The notes beneath the pieces are model-generated. The model was not told where the DNA came from. It ran no database searches and worked only from the letters and a program-made list of their open reading frames with translations. From Akkermansiaceae bacterium (GTDB taxonomy: Bacteria > Verrucomicrobiota > Verrucomicrobiia > Verrucomicrobiales > Akkermansiaceae): a DNA stretch of 6,135 bases. The translations under genes were made by a program, and so were the position numbers. Positions 1-6,135 of this stretch are shown here, in pieces (positions within the stretch are counted from its first letter, which is position 1; each line of letters opens with the position of its first letter). Where the stretch lies: assembly GCA_025457805.1 (NCBI GenBank), contig JALOTR010000192.1:1-6135 (forward strand), in the 5' to 3' direction.

Positions 1-2
1 TC

Positions 3-128
3 CAATCCGCCAAGGTTGGTGAAACGACCTTGAAGAAGGATTCCCCTGTGACCCTCACGCTCCGGCCTGTGGCGGACGGGTGGCAGCCGGTGAATGTGCG
101 CAAGGTGGAATTGATCCCGCTGCCCTAG
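3..128 (+). CDS. C-terminal end of an unidentified protein, possibly a carbohydrate-active enzyme (5' truncated)
   Basis: The gene enters from the left edge, and 41 codons can be read before a TAG at 126-128. The visible peptide starts QSAKVGETTLKKDSPVTLTL and ends with WQPVNVRKVELIPLP. Alternating hydrophobic and polar residues (VTLTLRPV, VRKVELIPL) indicate the last strands of a beta-sandwich. From memory, tails with a 'GW.PVN.R.V.L.P' pattern occur at the end of fucosidases, sulfatases and similar secreted hydrolases of Verrucomicrobiota and Planctomycetota; this is a resemblance, not an identification. The reading frame and stop are directly visible, and codon use resembles the other genes here. 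The catalytic part lies outside the window. No convincing terminator follows; only short GC-rich hairpins without a T-run lie between this stop and the next gene at 203, so co-transcription with the lipoprotein is possible. Confidence 0.6.
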   Translation, partial: QSAKVGETTLKKDSPVTLTLRPVADGWQPVNVRKVELIPLP

Positions 129-202
129 CCATCCAAGCGGGTTCCTGAAGCCCGCGACCCCCGGCTTGACTCTTCCCCGGGGATCGACATCCTAGCGGCC
201 GA

Positions 203-355
203 ATGAAACGCATTTTCCAATGGATCGCGATTATCGCGCTTGTTTTCTCGCTGACGTCCTGCGGATTGCCAGGTGCCTTGGTCCGGTCCACCGGACGCTT
301 GGTTCAATCAGCCGGGGGCCTCGTGGGGCCTGCCTTGATGGCGGGTGCGCTTTGA
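203..355 (+). CDS. Small 50-residue lipoprotein with three heptad repeats
   Basis: ATG at 203 opens a 50-codon frame ending at TGA 353-355. The N-terminus is a textbook lipoprotein signal: charged MKR, hydrophobic core (WIAIIALVFSL, residues 7-17) and lipobox L17-T-S-C20, so signal peptidase II should cleave before Cys20 and leave a lipidated peptide of about 31 residues. The mature part consists largely of three consecutive seven-residue units at 25-45 (ALVRSTG, RLVQSAG, GLVGPAL), each with Leu-Val at positions 2-3, followed by MAGAL. It is rich in Gly and Ala and has no acidic residues. It recalls entericidin-like or other tiny bacterial lipoproteins in size and layout, but I do not recognise the family and assign no function. 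No Shine-Dalgarno motif precedes the ATG; the start rests on the signal peptide. A membrane-associated peptide is the safest reading. Confidence 0.6.
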   Translation: MKRIFQWIAIIALVFSLTSCGLPGALVRSTGRLVQSAGGLVGPALMAGAL

Positions 356-392
356 ATCTTCACTTCCCATCGGCCGGGTAGGAGGATTGGGA

Positions 393-522
393 ACCACGGA
401 TTTCACGGATATACACGGATTGAAATTTGAAGATCCTTTCTTCTCCGATAGCGCAACTGAACCCTGGATTCAAAAAGACATCAGATCCCTCTTCATCCGT
501 GCTCATCCGTGACATCCGTGGT
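393..522. repeat. 130-bp imperfect inverted repeat with CACGGAT triplets
   Basis: The left arm (393-420) and right arm (495-522) are reverse complements at 24 of 28 positions by eye. Each arm carries three copies of CACGGAT or its complement: 395-401, 404-410 and 414-420 on the left; 495-501, 505-511 and 514-520 on the right. Spacing is mirrored (9 then 10 on the left, 10 then 9 on the right), and the four mismatches all fall between the heptamers. A 74-bp unrelated core (421-494) separates the arms and holds a small GAAGA/TCTTC hairpin at 429-443. The element lies between the convergent 3' ends of the lipoprotein gene and recQ. From memory, similar CACGGAT-rich repeats are scattered through Verrucomicrobiota and related genomes, which would make this a dispersed REP- or MITE-like element. 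As RNA it could fold from either strand and might protect or terminate both transcripts, but there is no T-run typical of a Rho-independent terminator. Confidence 0.75.
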
Positions 523-559
523 CAAACCATCTGAGCCACGGAGTTGGGATTCGTAAGAT

Positions 560-2653
560 TCAAGGGCGTGCCGACTTTCGCCAGATGCGGATGGCTTCGA
601 GAAATGGCTCGGCGTAGCGCTGCACCTTCGCCGTGCCGATTCCTGGCAGGTGAAGCGCCTCTTCGGTATTCATCGGCTGATATCGCACCAAGGCTTCGAG
701 TGTCTTGTTGCTGAAAATGACATAAGGCGGCACGTCTTCGCGCTTGGCCATCTTGGCCCGCAGGTCGCGCAGGAGTGAGTAGAGTTGGCCATCGTGCCCG
801 CGGTCCTTGAGGGCGATCTCCTTCCGTCCCGCTTCGGGATCGGGCCAGAGGAGTTGAAACGTGGCTTCACCACGCATCACTTTGTCGCCCAGCGGGGTGA
901 GCGTCATCAATGGATACTCGCCGGTCACGGTGTGCACCAGGCCGGCGTCGGCAAGCGAACGCATCAGGCCATTGAGATATCCCGCGCCGCAGTCGCGAAG
1001 AATGCCATAGGTGCTGAGTTGATCGAGCCCGGCGGATACGATTTCCTGGGACTTGCTGCCAGCGAGCATCTGCACGATACGCCCGCGACCAAAGCGTGGC
1101 TCCCAACCATCCGCTGTCCGACGCGACATCCTCGCCACGCCGCTGAGCGCCTTGCGCACGATCAAGACTTCATCCTCGTTTGGCGCGCGCATGTCACCGG
1201 CACCATCTTCCCGGCAGACATCGCAAGTGCCGCAGACTCCGGCATTTTCCTCGCCGAAATAATTGAGAATCCACTTCTGGCGGCAGACCCGGGAATAACA
1301 CATCTCCACCATCGCCTTGAGCTTCTCGCGGTCGCGGCGGTCTTTTTCCTCGATCGCGGCCTCGTCCAACTCCAGTTGCCGAGTCATCACATCCGGTTTC
1401 AACAATCGCGTCCCACGCATCCGGCGCTTGGGGATGTCAAAACGTTCGATATATCCCGCCCTTGCCAGAACTGTTAGAGCGCTGCCGACGGACATGGGAT
1501 TCTTGACATCCGCTCCATCCGCGATCTCATCGAGCGTGCGGTGGATTTCGTAATCCTTGTCCGCCTCGTTGAGCAGATACTGATAGATCGAACGAATGAC
1601 CGCCGCAGTGGGATTGGCACCTTCGATGAAAAACTCCTGGGTCCGCGTGTCCGCATAGTTGAATAACAACTCGCAGAATGCCGCCTCGCCATCGCGCCCG
1701 GCGCGGCCGGCTTCCTGATAATATGCCTCCACACTGCCGGGCACTTCGTAGTGAATGACGAAACGCACATCCGAGCGGTCGATGCCCATGCCAAAGGCAT
1801 TGGTGGCCACCGCGACATCGGCTTTGCGTTGGATGAAAACTTCCTGCGCCCGCACCCGGTCCTGATCCGTCATGCCACCATGATAGGCCACACACTTGAT
1901 GCCCCAGCTTGCGAGTGTTTCCGAAACCGCCTCCACCTTCTTGCGGGTGGCGCAATAGACGATGCCGGTCTTGTGATTCTTGATGAAGGATTTCATCCGC
2001 TCATCCTTGTTCGCGACCTTGTCCACCGCAGTGATGCCAAGTGAGAGATTGGGTCGGGAGAAACCGCTTACCCGTTCGAAGGCATCGCGAAGTCCCAGCA
2101 CCTTGCTGATGTCCTCGCGCACGATCGGTGTCGCCGTTGCAGTGAGCGCCACGCATTGGGGGTGGCCGATTTTCTGCAAGGCCTTGCCGAGGCGAAGATA
2201 GTCCGGCCGGAAATCATGGCCCCATTGGCTGAGGCAGTGAGCTTCATCGACGGCGAAAAGCGAAATCTCAATGCCTTGCAATGCATTGAGGAAACTCTCC
2301 GCCCGAAACCGCTCCGGAGCCACATAGACGAGTTTGTATTTTCCATTCCGCATCCCATCGAGTCGCTCCTTCTGCTCCGGCCACGAGAGGGTGGAATTGA
2401 TCACTGCCGCCTCGATGCCGCGCGCCACGAGGGCATCCACCTGATCCTTCATCAAGGCAATCAACGGCGAGATCACCAGCGTCACCCCGCCAAAACACAG
2501 CGCCGGGATTTGGAAACACAGCGACTTGCCGCCACCGGTTGGCATCACGACGAGGCCATCGCGGCCCGACACGATCTCGGAAATCACCTCTTCCTGGCCA
2601 TCGAGAAATCCCGAGAAACCAAAATACTGCTTCAGCGCCGCATGAGGCGTCAT
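560..2653 (-). CDS. recQ: ATP-dependent DNA helicase RecQ
   Basis: This is a cytoplasmic superfamily 2 helicase that unwinds DNA 3' to 5' in recombination and fork repair. Residues are numbered from the ATG at 2653 (697 residues). Motif 0 is FLDGQ at 16-20; Walker A is PTGGGKS with Lys43; motif Ia is [10 protein letters not shown]; motif II is DEAH at 136-139, followed by the RecQ aromatic-rich loop [12 protein letters not shown]; motif III is ALTATAT at 169-175; motif V is [10 protein letters not shown] at 283-292; motif VI is [10 protein letters not shown] at 313-322. A zinc site follows with Cys457, Cys474, Cys477 and Cys480 (CGTCDVC), then a winged-helix RQC region (about 490-595) and an HRDC domain (about 622-691, including [19 protein letters not shown]). 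All essential motifs are intact, so it should be active. It is somewhat longer than the E. coli protein (about 610 residues). In-frame ATGs at 2689 and 2740 would add 12 or 29 residues; 2653 is preferred because [13 protein letters not shown] matches a usual RecQ N-terminus. None of the three has a Shine-Dalgarno. The gene is divergent from the hydrolase. Confidence 0.96.
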   Translation of the reverse strand: MTPHAALKQYFGFSGFLDGQEEVISEIVSGRDGLVVMPTGGGKSLCFQIPALCFGGVTLVISPLIALMKDQVDALVARGIEAAVINSTLSWPEQKERLDGMRNGKYKLVYVAPERFRAESFLNALQGIEISLFAVDEAHCLSQWGHDFRPDYLRLGKALQKIGHPQCVALTATATPIVREDISKVLGLRDAFERVSGFSRPNLSLGITAVDKVANKDERMKSFIKNHKTGIVYCATRKKVEAVSETLASWGIKCVAYHGGMTDQDRVRAQEVFIQRKADVAVATNAFGMGIDRSDVRFVIHYEVPGSVEAYYQEAGRAGRDGEAAFCELLFNYADTRTQEFFIEGANPTAAVIRSIYQYLLNEADKDYEIHRTLDEIADGADVKNPMSVGSALTVLARAGYIERFDIPKRRMRGTRLLKPDVMTRQLELDEAAIEEKDRRDREKLKAMVEMCYSRVCRQKWILNYFGEENAGVCGTCDVCREDGAGDMRAPNEDEVLIVRKALSGVARMSRRTADGWEPRFGRGRIVQMLAGSKSQEIVSAGLDQLSTYGILRDCGAGYLNGLMRSLADAGLVHTVTGEYPLMTLTPLGDKVMRGEATFQLLWPDPEAGRKEIALKDRGHDGQLYSLLRDLRAKMAKREDVPPYVIFSNKTLEALVRYQPMNTEEALHLPGIGTAKVQRYAEPFLEAIRIWRKSARP

Positions 2654-2865
2654 GATCAGTGGTTTGGTGTTGGAGGAGGATTCCGGCATCGCGTGCGCCA
2701 AGGAACATGGGTCGGGCTCTTGCGTCAATCCACGATGCATGCCAGGCTGCCGCGAATCTTGCTTTCCCTTGACCTTTCCAATTGCGGCGGCTTACCTCTA
2801 CGACGAAGTCGATTTCTGGCTTCGTTCCTGCTTCCCCCCGAAATCTCTGCTACCTTTCCCTCCCC
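2654..2865. other. Divergent intergenic region between recQ and the hydrolase gene
   Basis: This 212-bp gap (125 bp if recQ starts at 2740) must hold the promoters of both divergent genes. A TTGACC at 2769-2774 on the plus strand resembles a -35 box, but no good -10 lies 16-18 bp downstream (TTACCT at 2792 is poor). The 30 bp before the hydrolase ATG are pyrimidine-rich with no purine ribosome-binding stretch. I see no strong palindromic operator or riboswitch fold. The boundaries depend on the recQ start chosen. Confidence 0.4.
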
Positions 2866-5800
2866 ATGTCTTTGATTTCGCGATGGTCGTGTCGGCTTTG
2901 CCTTCTGCTGCTTGTTTGTCTCCTGTGGACACCCTCGCAAGCTCAGGTTCTGCGGGTGCACCCGGATCACAGCCGCTTGCTTGAGTTCCGCGGCGAGCCG
3001 GTCATCCTGAAAACCCTCGCCGAGCACTATGGCTCGGTGATCAATCCGGATTTCAACTACATCCCATACCTCAACACGCTTCAAGCCAACGGGATGAATC
3101 TCACCCGTGTGGTCCTTGTCGGCTTTCATGCGAATTCGGGCGATTTCAATGACACGCTCAATCCCTCGCTCGACCGCTACCTCCAGCCCTGGCCACGGCG
3201 GACCACCTCAGGACTCGCGTTGGATGGGCGGGGAAAATGGGATCTCTCCACCTGGAACGAGGCATACTTCACCCGCTTGCGTGCTTTTGTGCAGGCCTGT
3301 TCCGACCGTGGCATCATCGTGGAGCTCACGCTCTTCAATACGTATTACTTCGCCAATCAATGGGAGCTCAGTCCCTTCAATCCGCTCAACAACATGCAGG
3401 GCTTCGGACCGAACACCGGGACCAACAGCCGCTATGATGCCATGCGTCCGGTGGATGCCAATCTCTACGCCGCACAGCAGGCAGTGGTCCGGCGCATTGT
3501 GCGGGATATGAATCCTTATGATAATGTGTATTTCGAAATCCAGAATGAACCCTTCTGGAACCAGCCCGGCATCGCGGATGCCGCCGAAACGACATTCCAC
3601 AACACGATGCTCGCCGCCATCCGCAACGAGGAATCGACCCTGCCGAACCGCCACCTCGTGGCCCACAATTTCCCTCAGCGCATCGCAACGCTGACGGATG
3701 ATTTTGATATCATCAATTGCCATTATCCCTTCGCCGTTCCTTCCACCACCATCATTGGCGGCGAGAACCTGTTGCGGGATTTCTACTCGCGCAACCGGCC
3801 TCTCTCGATGGATGAAACCAACATGGCCGGTCCGATTGAGGCGAGATTGGAGTCATGGATGTTCCTGATGGGAGGAGGGGTGATTTACAATGGGCTCGAT
3901 CAGGGAAGCAATGTGTATTCCATTTCGGACCCCGCAGGAAACAGCGCGCCCGCACCGGCGATCCGTGCCGGATTGAGAAACCTTGCGGGGTATATCAACG
4001 CGCTGGATATCCTTTCGATCCGCCGCGACCTTTCGTGGATCGTCAGTGGGACTGCGGCCAATGCCAAAGCACAGGCCATGTCCAAACCGGGCCAGCAATA
4101 CACCGCATATTTTTATCATGGCAGTTTCTCCGCTCCGTTCCAGGTGGTTTATGCGCCGATTGATGCCTCCAACCATACCACCAACCTCCGCGTGAATCTT
4201 CCCGCCGGATCCTACCGCGCTGTCTGGACCCGCCCCTCGGACATGTTCACCCTGCGGGTGGAAACCTTCACCCACGGTGGCGGTGAATATGTGATGCAGC
4301 CTGTGACCTATCAGGAAGATGTCGCCCTCCGCATCGACCGCACCGGCGCGGGGGACACCACCGCGCCACCGCCGCCAGCGGATCTGGTGGCCTCCATCAA
4401 TTCTCAAGGAGGCATTCAACTGGCGTGGCCTGCCGTCCCTGCGGCGGATCTCTCAAGTTATCGAGTCTATCGTTACTCCGGCTCCGGCACTCCCACCTTT
4501 GTCGGCGCGCCGCTCGCCACGACTGCAAGCAATGTGATCAGTTATACCGACAGCACCGCCGCCGGTGGCATGGAGCACCGCTATGTGGTGAAGGCGGTGG
4601 ACAACCAGGGCAATGAATCCCGCCGCAGCAAGATCGCACTCGCAGTGGCCCCGATCAACTTCGATCCGCCATCCGCCAATGCGGGGACAGACCAATATTT
4701 CACAGACTCGGATCGCAATTTGAGCCATGCCGTCGTCCTGAACGGCTCTGCAAGTGTGGCAGGGGATCGTCCGATTGTTTCCCATGTTTGGAAGCTTGCC
4801 GGTTTGCAGATCGCGAGTGGCGTCAATCCCACCGCCATCCTTGCGGCAGGCATTCATGATGTGGAATTGACGGTCACGGATGATGTAGGCCTCAGCGGCA
4901 CGGATATCGTGCGGATCTTCATTTCCAATCCCGATTTCAACAATGGCAGCTTCGAAAGCAGCCTGACGGCTCCATTCACTCCCGGTGGTCACAGCATGCT
5001 TGCCGAGGGGTTGGCTGGCTGGACTTTGCAGGGGGAGACCGATGCGCTGACCTTGTTTGCAGGCCATAATGCGACCAACGGAAATACGGTTCTGGTTTTC
5101 AATGGTGGCGGCAAGCCGGCTGGCAATGGAATCACCCAGACCTTCCCGACCGTGCCGGGGAAAACCTATATCGTGGATTTTGATTTAGGAGTGGTGGCAT
5201 ACAATACCACCACCCAACAGCGACTCACCATGCAGGTTCGGGGCAATACCCTCCAACCTTTGCAAACCTTCAATCAGAATGGAAACATCAGCGGCGGAAA
5301 CAACCAGAACGTCGTTTGGACAGCGCGCACTTTCTCGTTTGTGGCGGACTCCACCATCACGAGCCTGATCGTCAAGGATGCATCGCCCAATGTGACTGCG
5401 TTGGACCTGGTTCTCGATCATGTCCGGGTAAGGGCCCAGGCGGATCGTGAACTGACTGTCAGCTCCCTGCCGACTGCGGGTGTTTCCATCACCGTCACTC
5501 CGAGTGATCTCAATGGGGCTGGCAGTGGCAGCACTCCATTCAATCGGAACTTCCAAGATGGCAGCAGCGTCACTCTCACTGCACCTCTCCTCTCCGGAAA
5601 TCTTGGTTTCCAGCGATGGATGGTGGATGGTGTGAATGCGGGCAATGCGAATCCACTGGTGCTCAATCTCACCGCCAACCGCGCGGTGGTGGCGGTTTAC
5701 GAATCCGGGCCGCCGGTGATTCTGAATCATCCCGCAAGTTTGCAGGCGGCTGTAGGTGACGCCATTCAGTTCTCCGTCTCCGCTGCGGGCACAGGAACAC

Positions 5801-6135
5801 TTTCCTATCAATGGCGCTTCAACGGTGCGGATCTTCCGGGTGCCAACACCGCCCAGTTGCAGATTCCCAATGTAAGTGGACTCGCGGCCGGAACTTATGG
5901 GGTGCGGGTATCGAGCAATGCGGGCATGGTGGAAAGCCTGCCGGCGACCCTGGCGGTCAAATTGCCGGATTTTCCCAATGGCAGCTTCGAGGATGGGATT
6001 GCAGGTTGGACGGTGACCGGCAATGCATTTCTGTTAGGTCCTTATCCGGGTTACGCCGCGGCGGAGGGCAGTCAGTTGATTGTATTCAACGGTGGCAATA
6101 CCGCTCCCAATGGAATGATGACCCATGCGGTAGCC
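2866..6135 (+). CDS. Secreted multidomain glycoside hydrolase, clan GH-A (GH5-like), 3' truncated
   Basis: ATG at 2866 opens a frame that runs 1090 codons to the window edge without a stop. Residues 1-26 form a signal peptide (basic SRWSCR, then LCLLLLVCLLW, cleavage after SQA26). Residues 27 to about 400 look like a retaining TIM-barrel glycosidase: conserved Arg81 in NLTR after strand 2, general acid/base Glu228 in FEIQNEPFW, His286-Tyr287 in INCHYPF, and likely nucleophile Glu317 in SMDETN. A beta-sandwich (about 410-492, with LPAGSYRAVWTRP) follows. Then come an FN3 domain (about 498-596, opening TTAPPPPADL), a PKD-like domain (about 600-687, ANAGTDQ and VELTVTDD), a DUF642-like jelly-roll (about 688-857, NGSFE and AGWTL), an InlB-type repeat (about 860-947, FQRWMVDG and ANRAVVAVYE), an Ig-like domain (about 948-1031, YQWRFNG and AGTYGVRVSSNAG), and the start of a second DUF642-like module (1033 onward). 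The catalytic residues support beta-glycan cleavage by a retaining mechanism; the substrate and exact family cannot be told. The start lacks a Shine-Dalgarno and is chosen because it gives a clean signal peptide. Confidence 0.88.
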   Translation, partial: MSLISRWSCRLCLLLLVCLLWTPSQAQVLRVHPDHSRLLEFRGEPVILKTLAEHYGSVINPDFNYIPYLNTLQANGMNLTRVVLVGFHANSGDFNDTLNPSLDRYLQPWPRRTTSGLALDGRGKWDLSTWNEAYFTRLRAFVQACSDRGIIVELTLFNTYYFANQWELSPFNPLNNMQGFGPNTGTNSRYDAMRPVDANLYAAQQAVVRRIVRDMNPYDNVYFEIQNEPFWNQPGIADAAETTFHNTMLAAIRNEESTLPNRHLVAHNFPQRIATLTDDFDIINCHYPFAVPSTTIIGGENLLRDFYSRNRPLSMDETNMAGPIEARLESWMFLMGGGVIYNGLDQGSNVYSISDPAGNSAPAPAIRAGLRNLAGYINALDILSIRRDLSWIVSGTAANAKAQAMSKPGQQYTAYFYHGSFSAPFQVVYAPIDASNHTTNLRVNLPAGSYRAVWTRPSDMFTLRVETFTHGGGEYVMQPVTYQEDVALRIDRTGAGDTTAPPPPADLVASINSQGGIQLAWPAVPAADLSSYRVYRYSGSGTPTFVGAPLATTASNVISYTDSTAAGGMEHRYVVKAVDNQGNESRRSKIALAVAPINFDPPSANAGTDQYFTDSDRNLSHAVVLNGSASVAGDRPIVSHVWKLAGLQIASGVNPTAILAAGIHDVELTVTDDVGLSGTDIVRIFISNPDFNNGSFESSLTAPFTPGGHSMLAEGLAGWTLQGETDALTLFAGHNATNGNTVLVFNGGGKPAGNGITQTFPTVPGKTYIVDFDLGVVAYNTTTQQRLTMQVRGNTLQPLQTFNQNGNISGGNNQNVVWTARTFSFVADSTITSLIVKDASPNVTALDLVLDHVRVRAQADRELTVSSLPTAGVSITVTPSDLNGAGSGSTPFNRNFQDGSSVTLTAPLLSGNLGFQRWMVDGVNAGNANPLVLNLTANRAVVAVYESGPPVILNHPASLQAAVGDAIQFSVSAAGTGTLSYQWRFNGADLPGANTAQLQIPNVSGLAAGTYGVRVSSNAGMVESLPATLAVKLPDFPNGSFEDGIAGWTVTGNAFLLGPYPGYAAAEGSQLIVFNGGNTAPNGMMTHAVA
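4927..5436 (+). repeat. DUF642-like jelly-roll module, copy 1, within the hydrolase
   Basis: Residues 688-857 of the hydrolase. The module opens with NPDFNNGSFESS, then LAGWTLQGETDALTLFAG, then NTVLVFNGGGKPAGNGITQTF, then PGKTYIVDFDLGVV, and closes with LDLVLDHVRVRA. This order (named feature, 'GW' segment, 'FNG' segment, a 'PGK.Y.v.Fd' strand and a final 'lDnV.v' strand) is typical of DUF642 and related galactose-binding-like folds, which in known proteins bind cell-wall or matrix glycans. It probably helps anchor the enzyme to substrate. Identification is by eye. Confidence 0.6.
5962..6135 (+). repeat. DUF642-like jelly-roll module, copy 2 (cut by the window edge)
   Basis: Residues 1033-1090 repeat the opening of the module at 4927: PDFPNGSFED, IAGWTVTGNAFLL, LIVFNGGNTAPNGMMTHAV correspond in order to PDFNNGSFES, LAGWTLQGETDAL, VLVFNGGGKPAGNGITQTF. 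The nucleotide match is patchy, so this is an old or diverged duplication and not a recent tandem copy. It lacks the short insert (TAPFTPGGHSMLAEG) that copy 1 has after NGSFE. The rest of the module and the protein C-terminus are outside the window. Confidence 0.6.

Noticed and set aside
137..182. Possible terminator hairpins (GCGGG/CCCGC at 137-155 and CCCCGG/CCGGGG at 159-182)
   Set aside because: The stems are 5-6 bp, chance GC-rich pairings, and no T-run follows either of them.
395..520. Short repeats that could suggest a CRISPR array
   Set aside because: Units are only 7 bp with 2-3 bp between them, three per arm and inverted between arms; there are no spacers of normal length and no cas genes.
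560..2740. RecQ as part of an anti-phage defence island
   Set aside because: No neighbouring gene shows nuclease, methylase, toxin or sensor motifs; the protein has the ordinary housekeeping RecQ layout.
2769..2797. Sigma-70-like promoter TTGACC with 17-bp spacing to TTACCT
   Set aside because: The -35 match is good, but the -10 matches only the first and last T, too weak to call.
785..2875. Several long open frames on the plus strand opposite recQ (for example 785-1477 and 2156-2875)
   Set aside because: They lie antisense to a fully supported RecQ, show no recognisable domain, and their composition follows from the codon bias of recQ.
2866..2945. Lipoprotein signal in the hydrolase (Cys18 in the hydrophobic core)
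   Set aside because: The residue before Cys is Val, not Gly/Ala/Ser, and a clean signal peptidase I site (SQA) follows.
3208..5811. Minus-strand open frames opposite the hydrolase (3208-3723, 3853-4419, 4453-5067, 5185-5811)
   Set aside because: The plus-strand frame encodes recognisable catalytic motifs and modules without a break through all of them; the antisense frames are shadows.

Overview
The window looks like chromosomal DNA from a Verrucomicrobiota-type bacterium, possibly near Luteolibacter/Haloferula. This is inferred from three things: a very large secreted glycosidase followed by a train of FN3, PKD-like, DUF642-like, InlB-like and Ig-like modules; moderately high GC with strong G/C at third codon positions; and start codons that lack Shine-Dalgarno sequences. 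No 16S or other taxonomic marker is present, so the placement is tentative.

Layout from left to right: (1) the last 41 codons of a plus-strand gene ending at 128, whose tail resembles the C-terminal beta-sandwich of carbohydrate-active enzymes; (2) a 50-residue plus-strand lipoprotein (203-355) with three consecutive seven-residue repeats; (3) a 130-bp imperfect inverted repeat (393-522) between the convergent 3' ends of the lipoprotein and recQ; each arm carries three copies of CACGGAT; (4) a complete minus-strand recQ (560 to about 2653) with helicase, zinc, winged-helix and HRDC parts; (5) a short divergent gap; (6) a plus-strand gene starting at 2866 that stays open to the last base (1090 codons, no stop). 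It encodes an exported clan GH-A-type glycoside hydrolase with a long C-terminal module chain. It is the largest coding region in the window and continues beyond it.

The genes do not form one obvious pathway. RecQ is a housekeeping DNA repair helicase. The large hydrolase, and perhaps the truncated first gene, fit polysaccharide or glycoprotein degradation outside the cytoplasm. The lipoprotein would sit in an outer or inner membrane. I see no tRNA, rRNA, CRISPR array, insertion sequence with a transposase, or phage or defence cluster. The most unusual items are the CACGGAT inverted-repeat element, the heptad lipoprotein, and the module duplication in the incomplete hydrolase.
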